A DNA stretch of 64,000 nt from positions 806,001 through 870,000 of the forward strand of contig NZ_KB898185.1 in the NCBI RefSeq assembly GCF_000377505.1, given 5' to 3'. The number at the start of each line of letters is the position of its first letter. Position 1 is the stretch's first letter. This document shows positions 39,017 to 46,212 of this stretch, in pieces. A program made the position numbers and the translations under genes. The stretch comes from Paenibacillus massiliensis 2301065 = DSM 16942. Lineage in GTDB: Bacteria; Bacillota; Bacilli; Paenibacillales; Paenibacillaceae. The notes beneath the pieces are model-generated. The model was given only the letters and a program-made list of their open reading frames with translations. It had not been told where the DNA came from and did no database searches.

Positions 39017-40000
39017 GTGAAGCCGATTGTTATTGGTATAGCTGCGTCTTTCTTTTTCGCCTTCACCTTTGTACTCAATTCATCCATGCAGCAGTCAGGT
39101 GGAAGCTGGGTATGGAGCGCTTCGTTGAGATATCTGTTTATGCTTCCACTTCTCCTGTGCCTGGTGCTGTTCAGACACAGACTTCGTCCTCTTTTAGCAG
39201 AAATGAAGAAAAATCCCGGTAGCTGGGTGCTATGGAGCACGATCGGCTTCGGCTTCTTCTACGCTCCCCTGTGCCTTGCTTCGGCCTATTCGCCAGGCTG
39301 GCTGATTGCGGGTACATGGCAGATGACAATTATATCTGGTACTTTGCTCGCACCGTTATTTGTCGAGACCATCCTCACCAGTAACGGCCCTGTTCAACAC
39401 CGCGGGAAAATTCCGGTTAAAGGACTGGCCCTGTCTCTCGTAATTCTTCTGGGCATTGTTCTGATGCAGGTTGAGCACGCGCAAGGAATATCACCGAAAA
39501 GTCTCCTGCTAGGTGTCATTCCTGTGCTGCTCGCTTCTGTCGCCTATCCACTAGGCAATCGTAAAATGATGGAGCTCTGCGGGGGACGACTGGATACCAC
39601 CCAGCGGGTACTCGGCATGACCATAGCCAGTCTACCCTTCTGGCTGCTACTCTCCTTGTATGGTCTTGCCACCTCAGGATTGCCCAGCAGGGAGCAGAGC
39701 CTTCAAGCGCTGCTGGTAGCTCTATTTTCCGGGGTAATTGCTACGGTTCTGTTCTTCAAAGCAACTGATCTGGTGCGGGGAGATCTTCGCAAACTAGCCT
39801 CCGTCGAAGCTACCCAATCTATGGAGGTGCTGTTTGCCTTGGCTGGTGAACTGTTGTTCCTGTCGCTTCCTCTTCCGTCTCCAGTAGCCTGGTTCGGTAT
39901 GATGCTGGTGGTCATCGGTATGATTTTACATAGCTATGCATCACATCGAACGACGTCACCCCATGCACGTATCCAGAACACGAGGCCCATCGAGCGATAA
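39017..40000 (+). CDS. DMT/EmrE-like multidrug efflux transporter family
   Basis: About 327 residues with ten hydrophobic segments (MDVKPIVIGIAASFFFAFTF; GSWVLWSTIGFGFFYAPLCL; GGRLDTTQRVLGMTIASLPF). I prefer GTG 39017, 7 nt after GAGGTG; GTG 39011 is one base from it. It is an inner-membrane exporter of the drug/metabolite superfamily; the substrate is unknown, probably tied to the ligand of the adjacent GntR regulator. Confidence 0.82.
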   Translation: MKPIVIGIAASFFFAFTFVLNSSMQQSGGSWVWSASLRYLFMLPLLLCLVLFRHRLRPLLAEMKKNPGSWVLWSTIGFGFFYAPLCLASAYSPGWLIAGTWQMTIISGTLLAPLFVETILTSNGPVQHRGKIPVKGLALSLVILLGIVLMQVEHAQGISPKSLLLGVIPVLLASVAYPLGNRKMMELCGGRLDTTQRVLGMTIASLPFWLLLSLYGLATSGLPSREQSLQALLVALFSGVIATVLFFKATDLVRGDLRKLASVEATQSMEVLFALAGELLFLSLPLPSPVAWFGMMLVVIGMILHSYASHRTTSPHARIQNTRPIER

Positions 40001-40033
40001 TATCAGAATTGTCCGATAGACCCAAACGAATGA

Positions 40034-40074
40034 ACGCGCAGCGATGTCCTGTAGTCAGGGCTCACTGCGCGTCT
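40034..40074 (+). terminator. Terminator after the efflux gene
   Basis: ACGCGCAG / CTGCGCGT stem with a structured loop, followed by CTTTGTTGT, 34 bp 3' of the exporter stop. Confidence 0.65.
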
Positions 40075-40097
40075 TTGTTGTACAGCCATATATCGCT

Positions 40098-40568
40098 CTA
40101 CTTCTGCTTCCTCCCCAATTCAATAAGTGCCTGTGTCGTTGCTGCCCGTACTGCTGGCTGTTCATGCTGCTCAAACCTGGTCACGATCGGAAGGTAAGCC
40201 GCATTAAAGGTAAGCCCTAGCGCGTAGATCGCATCTGGAAGTAGCTCAGGATCCATATCCATCAAATGCTCCGCCAGATAATCGAGTCTGTCAGAGGCGT
40301 ATTCGCTCAGCAGCTGAAGAATATCCTCCTTCACAATCTGCACGTTGCAGCCGAATAGCTCCCGCTCCAGTAGCTGTATTAACTCCTCCTTGAAGGACAG
40401 CTCATAGCCAAAGTATGGATCAAGATATCGGTCCAGGCAAAAGAGCAGGCTTCGCTTCTCCACAGTATTGGCACCCTGCCAATACTCACGTATAGCCCGT
40501 AGCCCCTGCCGAACCAGCTCCATATGCTGCTCGGTATACGTTATGCTGCTAACCTGTTGATTGTCCAA
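40098..40568 (-). CDS. Hypothetical helical protein (HEAT-repeat-like)
   Basis: 156 residues from TTG 40568 (AGGAA 2 nt away, GGGG further up; a weak start). All-helical, with two or three HEAT-like units (DYLAEHLMDMDPELLPDAIY; FEQHEQPAVRAATTQALIEL). Such units mediate protein-protein binding. First of a run of small same-strand genes in reverse order with the DUF3139 gene 44 bp upstream. Confidence 0.65.
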   Translation of the reverse strand: MDNQQVSSITYTEQHMELVRQGLRAIREYWQGANTVEKRSLLFCLDRYLDPYFGYELSFKEELIQLLERELFGCNVQIVKEDILQLLSEYASDRLDYLAEHLMDMDPELLPDAIYALGLTFNAAYLPIVTRFEQHEQPAVRAATTQALIELGRKQK

Positions 40569-40612
40569 GGTTCCTGCCCCTCTTATATGCCGATCTTGTA
40601 CTCTCTTGCCTA

Positions 40613-40975
40613 CTACTGTTGAACAACATGCTTCAATTCTGACTTATTCAGCGTAAGCCCCTTCTCCTGTGCTTCCTTTGTAAGGTGGTAGCTGAACTGC
40701 ATCACTTCATTGTGGGCAAAGTATACGTATTCCACATGGGGTTCATCCTTGAAGACTACCGTTGCGAAAAATGGGGGTAATTTGATGCCCCAAATTCCTT
40801 TGACAGATGCAATGTCTTCACGTGTGTAATGCTCTTGTCCGATCAGATACTGGCTTACCCGATTGGCGTAAATGACTTTATTCACTTGTACATATACGAC
40901 AGGTGTCAGTATAACGACTACAACAATCGTCCAGATTACAATCGCGACGACCGATCTAGGCTTGCGCTTGGACAT
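40613..40975 (-). CDS. DUF3139 family membrane protein
   Basis: 120 residues: one N-terminal membrane helix (VVAIVIWTIVVVVILTPVVY) and an extracellular domain with the DUF3139 pattern YLIGQEHYTREDIASVKGIW and VVFKDEPHVEYVYF. Function unknown. It starts 6 bp after the stop of the small membrane protein gene at 40982, so they are co-transcribed. Confidence 0.78.
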   Translation of the reverse strand: MSKRKPRSVVAIVIWTIVVVVILTPVVYVQVNKVIYANRVSQYLIGQEHYTREDIASVKGIWGIKLPPFFATVVFKDEPHVEYVYFAHNEVMQFSYHLTKEAQEKGLTLNKSELKHVVQQ

Positions 40976-40981
40976 TCTTAT

Positions 40982-41275
40982 TCAATCCCCCCATAGCTGT
41001 TCAATGACTGGTGGATTATATTCCTGTGGGAACCATGCCACGGCTAACCATAATGTCAACAAGATGCAAGCTATCCAAAGCAAACCCTTTATGAACAAGT
41101 TCAATTTCCTGGTCACAAAAAGCGTTGTCACAATCAGAGCCGTATTCGTGAATAACATCGCGGGCAAATATATAATTCTACCAAGGCCAGTATAAGGGAA
41201 CCTATTAATCAGTAGAGCGATGACCAGCATGGATGGTCCCCATGCAATCAGCATCTTGCTTAATGGATCGTTCAC
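40982..41275 (-). CDS. Small membrane protein, unknown
   Basis: 97 residues, start GTG 41275 with no strong ribosome binding site. Three hydrophobic helices (MLIAWGPSMLVIALLI; IIYLPAMLFTNTALIVTTLF; LLWIACILLTLWLAVAWF) and a short C-terminal tail. Not recognised. Paired with the downstream DUF3139 gene. Confidence 0.6.
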   Translation of the reverse strand: MNDPLSKMLIAWGPSMLVIALLINRFPYTGLGRIIYLPAMLFTNTALIVTTLFVTRKLNLFIKGLLWIACILLTLWLAVAWFPQEYNPPVIEQLWGD

Positions 41276-41319
41276 ACCGATCAGCCCAGTAACACTGCAC
41301 TGCGGTGCAAGGCCTAACT

Positions 41320-41511
41320 CTATCCGATTACATTGTCGACAGATATACGGATAGGGAATAATGATTGGAATGAAGCCAGGATTACGCCAATACCTACATC
41401 CCCGCTAAAAGCCCACCCTACTAAAATAACGTAACTGGAGAGAATAAGTCTGCTTAGGAAAGAATGGGCTTGCTTCAGCTCCGAGGTATCACATGTTGGA
41501 CAAGTGTTCAT
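41320..41511 (-). CDS. Small CxxC membrane protein, unknown
   Basis: 63 residues. N-terminal MNTCPTCDTSELK suggests half of a zinc ribbon, followed by two hydrophobic stretches (LILSSYVILVGWAFS; GIGVILASFQSLFPI). AAGGAA lies 12 nt before the ATG. Not recognised; could be a truncated form of a zinc-ribbon membrane protein. Confidence 0.45.
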   Translation of the reverse strand: MNTCPTCDTSELKQAHSFLSRLILSSYVILVGWAFSGDVGIGVILASFQSLFPIRISVDNVIG

Positions 41512-41577
41512 CTGCGCCGATTTCCTTTTCTACAAATTGAGCTTATTAGATTGTGTGGCTGAGTGGCAGGGTCATGT

Positions 41578-42135
41578 CTAAGATATGGCATTCTCATCTC
41601 GAACAACCTGGAATGAAAGCTTGGAGACTCTAAAATACCCTAGTATTTGGGACAAATTCTCTCTACTCTTTCCATAATCAATCACTGTAGTTCGAAGTGC
41701 GGGTCTGCTGTCAATTTCAATTCTCCACCGTTGCTCATCCACCGACTCCATTTGAAAGGATACGACCTCTCCCCAGGTGAGCCAATTTACGCCAGTTGTT
41801 GCGACAATCATACCTCTGGCCAGGTTATGCTCCTTGAGCTTGGTACGAGTGAGCATACGTAATGAAGATGTACAGGTCTCGAAGATCTCCTGCTTCGTTC
41901 CTTCAACTTCGAGCTCGATGGTATTTCGGACTTGGATCTTCCCCTTCTCATAGCCCAACCGCTTCAGGTTAATCCACTGGATCAGTGAGGCAATCCCTGT
42001 CATGAATAGCCCGAATACCACGCCAAAGATCAGTGAGGATACAAGCCATGAGTCGCTGTATACTCTCATGAACAATCCCATACACAGTCCATAGGGGACC
42101 CCTGTAGCAAAAAACAAAATAAGCTTCTGCTTCAT
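41578..42135 (-). CDS. Membrane-anchored hypothetical protein
   Basis: 185 residues: two N-terminal membrane helices (LILFFATGVPYGLCMGLFM; SSLIFGVVFGLFMTGIASLI) and a cytosolic alpha/beta domain (70-185) with EIFETCTSSLRMLTRTKLKE and a conserved-looking TVIDYGKSRENLSQI near the end. AGGAAGGGAG precedes the ATG. I recognise the look of a repeated Paenibacillus family but can name no function. Confidence 0.7.
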   Translation of the reverse strand: MKQKLILFFATGVPYGLCMGLFMRVYSDSWLVSSLIFGVVFGLFMTGIASLIQWINLKRLGYEKGKIQVRNTIELEVEGTKQEIFETCTSSLRMLTRTKLKEHNLARGMIVATTGVNWLTWGEVVSFQMESVDEQRWRIEIDSRPALRTTVIDYGKSRENLSQILGYFRVSKLSFQVVRDENAIS

Positions 42136-42201
42136 CGCTGCTCCCTTCCTCTCTGTAATACATTTGCCTTTATGGCTAACTAAATATTTAACACGCTAAC
42201 C

Positions 42202-42804
42202 TTACATCGAATCAATCCATGCTGCGAATTCCCTTACACTACCCACAGGGTTAATGGCCGTATTCATCTCAGCGATCTCGTCATTATATTCCAACTCATG
42301 AATGAGCAATGGGACGATACGACCGAACACACGTTGTACGTCTCCTCGATCGTGCAGCCTTTGAATGACACCCTTCACCAGCTCAAAGAAATTCGCTACA
42401 ATCTGGTTACCCAGCTCCATAGCCCGGTTAAAATCTGCTGCTTCCAATTCATCCGAATAGTATGATGGCAGAGACTTAACCCATTGATCTCTCAACAGTA
42501 GCGTCTCGGATGCCTCATCGTCGTAGCTATCGCCAATGACAATCTCCTCATTTTGCAGCCAAAATGCATAATTCCATCTGGCTTCAGCGGGGCCCGATGC
42601 ATCGGACAGGCTATTATGTACCTGAGAATCTGTGTTATAGCCGAACACCAGCCGCGGCTGTCTAGGATCATCATCCTCACATTCAATGTAGAACGATAAC
42701 ACATACATATCGTCCAAGAGCTGCTGCTCCCAAGTCTCCATTTGCTTTTGAATCATTTGATATATCGTATCTTCTAGGCTATTCGTTTCTTCCAGGCTAT
42801 TCAT
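42202..42804 (-). CDS. Acidic hypothetical protein
   Basis: 200 residues from the ATG at 42804, which is 7 nt after GGGGG; the ATG at 42810 is too close to that site. The protein is acidic and soluble, alpha/beta at the N-terminus (YVLSFYIECEDDD; RLVFGYNTD; RWNYAFWLQNEEIVIGD) and helical at the C-terminus. The shape is like immunity or DUF4303-type proteins, but I do not recognise it. Confidence 0.65.
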   Translation of the reverse strand: MNSLEETNSLEDTIYQMIQKQMETWEQQLLDDMYVLSFYIECEDDDPRQPRLVFGYNTDSQVHNSLSDASGPAEARWNYAFWLQNEEIVIGDSYDDEASETLLLRDQWVKSLPSYYSDELEAADFNRAMELGNQIVANFFELVKGVIQRLHDRGDVQRVFGRIVPLLIHELEYNDEIAEMNTAINPVGSVREFAAWIDSM

Positions 42805-42844
42805 GCTCATGCCCCCAATAATATTTAATGTGATGAATTAGTTG

Positions 42845-42889
42845 CTTGACCAGATCAACTATAATGTAGAGCCGCTGCAAGCGGGGAGC
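42845..42889. repeat. Dispersed repeat with small hairpin, copy 1
   Basis: CTTGACCAGATCAA then, after a variable spacer, CCGCTGCAAGCGGGGAGC, matching 57088-57130 (copy 2). Contains TTGA/TCAA and CCGC/GCGG inverted pairs. Lies in a 0.5-kb gap (42811-43324) that otherwise holds only the terminator at 43160-43202. Confidence 0.65.
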
Positions 42890-43159
42890 CTGTTGACCGC
42901 TGTTAAGCTTGTTATTCTTCGATCTATACTGAATAGCTGTTGAACAGCAAGCTGAAATCATATTCGTTCAAGATAAAAGTTAACCTATGTAATTATTACT
43001 CTACTTAATAGACATACCATGTAGCACTCACGAGCTATTGGGCCCCGTACCATCCGAATATAGCATTCAACCTCATATCACTAGCTAATCCTTGTTCATG
43101 ATAACCTAAAATGTGGAATTTGCGAAGTACTTGTAGTTCTTTCATTCCAATGGCCACCC

Positions 43160-43202
43160 AAAAAGAAGGCACCCTTCTCTTTGGAGATCCGGGTGTCCTT
43201 CT
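43160..43202 (-). terminator. Terminator downstream of adenine deaminase
   Basis: Minus strand AGAAGGACACCC / GGGTGCCTTCT stem (one mismatch) followed by TTTTTGG, about 120 bp 3' of the stop codon at 43325. Confidence 0.75.
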
Positions 43203-43324
43203 CAGTAACTACACTACGTGCTCTAACTTATATTACATACTTCAGCCTAGACTACATAGTCAATCGTATGACTCCCCATACGCTCTTACATGCCGTCCCT
43301 AGACTAATACTCGTTTGCAGCTAC

Positions 43325-45154
43325 TCAGCTCTCCAGCTCATGTCCAATGAACATGGACACCTTGCGGATACCGTCGACACCGATGACAACGAGCCCTTGA
43401 TCAGACAGGCGAATCTCGGGAATCACGACCAAAGCGAGCAACGACAGGGTCATAAATGCATTATTAAGCTTACAGCCTGCCTGCTGCAGTGCAAGACTGA
43501 TACTCTCCGATTGATGAGCCACCTCGGCAAATGGGGCATCGGACATCAGACCTGCAATCGGCAGCGGGAATATTGTAGCATCTTCATTCGTACACACTAC
43601 TGCTCCACCTTGCAGCTCAATGACTTGATTTGCGGCCTTGGCCATCAGTTCATCATCATTTCCGATCACGAGCAGGTTATGGCTATCATGCGCCACGGTC
43701 ATGGCAATTGCGGCTGGAATCGTAAAACCAACACCCGTCACCAACGCTACCGAGCCTGCGCCCGTCCCCTTATGTCGTTCGAATACTGCAATCTTGCACA
43801 GATCGCTGGTCAGATCAGCGGTGACCACACCATTACTCACAGCGACCTTGCGTTGCACTTCCTTCGTCTCTACGTGATTCTCCGTCACCTGGATGACACG
43901 CACCTCCGCTGCTCCATCCGGGCACGGGGCTTGAATGGTGAAGCGGTCCGGGGTGAACTCCGCCTTCAGCCGCACAGTGTTCTTCACCTCGTCAGGATAG
44001 CGGAAGCTGTCCCAGTCTGCGATCATATGACCATGCTCGGCTACCAGCTGACCAGCAGCAATCGTGGCGCTCACTTGTACATCAGCCAATCGACCGTCCA
44101 GCAAAATAATATCTGCAATCGAACCTGGTGTCACCGACCCGATATCCCGAGCAACCCCGAAGCGCTCAGCCGTATTAAGCGTAGCCATCTGGAATGCTGT
44201 AATAGGCTTCACTCCTTGCGCAATGGCATGACGCACGACATAATCCATCTGCCCTTCGTGCAAGAGCGATTCCGCGCTGCGATCATCCGTTACCAGCATC
44301 ATGCGCCGTGTATCCAGCCCCATCTCCGTACAGGCACGGATCGTCTCGGCAACATCATGCCAGGCTGACCCCTGTCTCATCTTGGCGTACATACCAAGTC
44401 GAATGCGCTCGGCTACATCCTCAGGCGTGACGCATTCATGATCCCCCGAGACACCACTTGCTGCATATACCGGAAGCCGCCAATCATCCGAAGCCCATGT
44501 GAAATGTCCATCTGCAACCTTGCCTGCACGTAATGTCGCTTGAATTTCGCCGATCATCGTCTCGTCCCCATACACGACACCCGGGAAATTCATCACCTCA
44601 CCAAGACCGATCATATCCGGTCCCCATGTCAGTGCTTCTGCTACCTCCTCAGGACCGAAGGCAGCCCCTGAAGTCTCAAGCTCCGCACTCGTCGAAGGTA
44701 CACATGAGGCTACCTGCATGTAGGCTGCCATAGGCGTGGTCCGCGCATCCTCCAGCATAAGCCGCAGTCCTGGCAGTCCCAATACATTGGAAATCTCGTG
44801 TGCATCGAAGAAGCCACCTGTAACTCCTAGCGGTAGCACCGCTTTGGCGAACTCTGTAACGGTGAGCTGAGTGCTCTCAATATGACAGTGCCCATCCAGC
44901 AATCCTGGGGCAATATAACGACCATTCGCTTCAATAATTACAGTCTCCGTACCGATCGTATGCTCTACATTGGCACCTACATAGGCAATTCGACTGCCCT
45001 GAATAGCGACCGACATATTCGGAATGATCTCGCCAGAGGTCACATTTACGAGCGTTCCACTCCGAATGACCAGAGATGCAGGCTTATCCCCTCTGGCTGT
45101 AGCCACCAGCTCCGGTACACAATCCGCAAGTGGCGGACGTTGAAATTGATTCAT
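43325..45154 (-). CDS. ade: Adenine deaminase
   Basis: 609 residues from ATG 45154 (GGAGG 9 nt upstream). It belongs to the amidohydrolase-fold adenine deaminases: metal ligands in GLLDGHCHIEST, the GLGEVMNFPGV motif, SGDHE and LVTDDRSAESLL, and the C-terminal adenine deaminase domain ending LSLLALVVIPEIRLSDQGLV. It converts adenine to hypoxanthine in purine salvage. Single gene with a strong promoter. I looked for but did not find a purine riboswitch in its leader. Confidence 0.95.
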   Translation of the reverse strand: MNQFQRPPLADCVPELVATARGDKPASLVIRSGTLVNVTSGEIIPNMSVAIQGSRIAYVGANVEHTIGTETVIIEANGRYIAPGLLDGHCHIESTQLTVTEFAKAVLPLGVTGGFFDAHEISNVLGLPGLRLMLEDARTTPMAAYMQVASCVPSTSAELETSGAAFGPEEVAEALTWGPDMIGLGEVMNFPGVVYGDETMIGEIQATLRAGKVADGHFTWASDDWRLPVYAASGVSGDHECVTPEDVAERIRLGMYAKMRQGSAWHDVAETIRACTEMGLDTRRMMLVTDDRSAESLLHEGQMDYVVRHAIAQGVKPITAFQMATLNTAERFGVARDIGSVTPGSIADIILLDGRLADVQVSATIAAGQLVAEHGHMIADWDSFRYPDEVKNTVRLKAEFTPDRFTIQAPCPDGAAEVRVIQVTENHVETKEVQRKVAVSNGVVTADLTSDLCKIAVFERHKGTGAGSVALVTGVGFTIPAAIAMTVAHDSHNLLVIGNDDELMAKAANQVIELQGGAVVCTNEDATIFPLPIAGLMSDAPFAEVAHQSESISLALQQAGCKLNNAFMTLSLLALVVIPEIRLSDQGLVVIGVDGIRKVSMFIGHELES

Positions 45155-45233
45155 TACACATGACCTCCATAAGCAATAATACAAGCTATTCCATTCGACC
45201 CGTAGAATCAACCTGCAAAAATATATGTTTCGT

Positions 45234-45262
45234 ATTATAATCCTGTGGCATGGATATGTAAA
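45234..45262 (-). promoter_or_regulatory. ade promoter
   Basis: Minus strand TTTACA (45257-45262), 17-bp spacer, TATAAT (45234-45239), about 80 bp before the start codon. Confidence 0.75.
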
Positions 45263-45448
45263 TCATCTTTATCTCGACTGTTCGATCCACCAAAAAAGGC
45301 GTACAAAACTGTGCATTCACCGAATACGCTGTCATTTGTGCGATATATTAGCTTACACTTTATCTATGCAAATTATATTAGCTCATGTACGTGATGAGTT
45401 ATTGAGTTAGGAATGATAAGGTTATATCAGGATGATGTCCATACGTTA

Positions 45449-45590
45449 TCCGTGCATGTCCATATAATGTCTGTGCAGTGTCCATACAATGTCTGTGCAA
45501 TGTCCACACAGTGTCCGTGCAATGTCCATACAGTGTCTGTGCAATGTCCACACAGTGTCCGTGCAATGTCCATACAGTGTCTGTGCAATG
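45449..45590 (+). repeat. 22-bp tandem repeat array upstream of Imm63-like gene
   Basis: Five full units plus partial ends: phased at 45467, 45489, 45511, 45533 and 45555, then a partial at 45577. The unit is GTGTCYGTGCAATGTCCAYA + CA. The two variable bases alternate from unit to unit, giving a 44-bp higher-order repeat. Unit length equals two DNA helical turns. It ends 30 bp before the start of the next gene. Confidence 0.9.
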
Positions 45591-45620
45591 ACCGCCCTAC
45601 AACGGAAAGGAGACTATCTC

Positions 45621-46061
45621 ATGTCCCTCTATAACACACAACAATTGATTGATCAGATTATGACCCATCTCCACGGCACCACTCTGCCTCAAGACAACCT
45701 CTACAAGATGGTAGAGGCTTTATTCGACGAGAAGCATTATCCTGATCTCGTACCGCACATTATCGTTGAGCCCACTTGCTACCGACTGCAATTACATGAG
45801 CGTGGGATCCTCATTCAGGAGCGGCGCACCATTCAGGCGGAGGATGCCATCTATCTGGTGCTGGAGCAGGTCATTCACGATTCGGCATATGTGATGCTTC
45901 TTAAGAAATACAGTAAGGATAATATCACAGCACACCTGAAGCATACTCCAGACATCATTAATGAACTGATGAGCATTATTCATCAGGCCTTTGAGAAAAT
46001 AGGAGGTATTTTCGACGAATGGCATCTGTCTGGCAGATTTAAAGAGCTTCTAAATGAATAG
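45621..46061 (+). CDS. Imm63-like immunity family protein
   Basis: 146 residues from ATG 45621 (AAAGGAGA 7 nt upstream). The central pattern PHIIVEPTCYRLQLHERGIL then QERRT, followed by helices ending FDEWHLSGRFKELL, resembles Imm63 immunity proteins (typically HIEVDDKGYHYVVSERG...RRT...WKER). If so it would neutralise a toxin, but no toxin gene is adjacent. The frame is open upstream into the 22-bp repeats as far as 45489, so a repeat-encoded extension is possible but less likely given the ribosome binding site. Confidence 0.6.
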   Translation: MSLYNTQQLIDQIMTHLHGTTLPQDNLYKMVEALFDEKHYPDLVPHIIVEPTCYRLQLHERGILIQERRTIQAEDAIYLVLEQVIHDSAYVMLLKKYSKDNITAHLKHTPDIINELMSIIHQAFEKIGGIFDEWHLSGRFKELLNE

Positions 46062-46077
46062 CTTTTAAAATAAATAA

Positions 46078-46100
46078 GAGGAGCGGAATATCCGCTCCTC
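46078..46100 (+). terminator. Hairpin after Imm63-like gene
   Basis: GAGGAGCGGA / TCCGCTCCTC with a 3-nt loop, followed by CCTTATC; lies between convergent genes ending at 46061 and 46213. Confidence 0.6.
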
Positions 46101-46212
46101 CCTTATCACATTGATTTCACTGATTTCACCACACGCTGCAAGACACTCATGTCCTTGGCTACCTGTTAACTTAGATCTGCTGTATAGCCATCAGCCGCGC
46201 CTTAGGTGTCAG

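Noticed and set aside
43181..44368. 395-codon plus-strand reading frame
   Set aside because: It lies opposite the well-conserved adenine deaminase gene, and its translation is Arg/His/Leu-rich without recognisable motifs.
45155..45413. Purine riboswitch ahead of adenine deaminase
   Set aside because: I looked for the paired loop sequences of the purine aptamer in the leader and did not find them; the transcript begins only about 75 nt before the gene.
45449..45590. Possible CRISPR array
   Set aside because: The units are directly adjacent with no unique spacers, are only 22 bp long, and no cas genes are present. It is a plain tandem repeat.
45413..45634. Cys/Val-rich peptide encoded by the 22-bp repeats
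   Set aside because: The unit length is not a multiple of three and the translation simply echoes the repeat; no ribosome binding site supports it.
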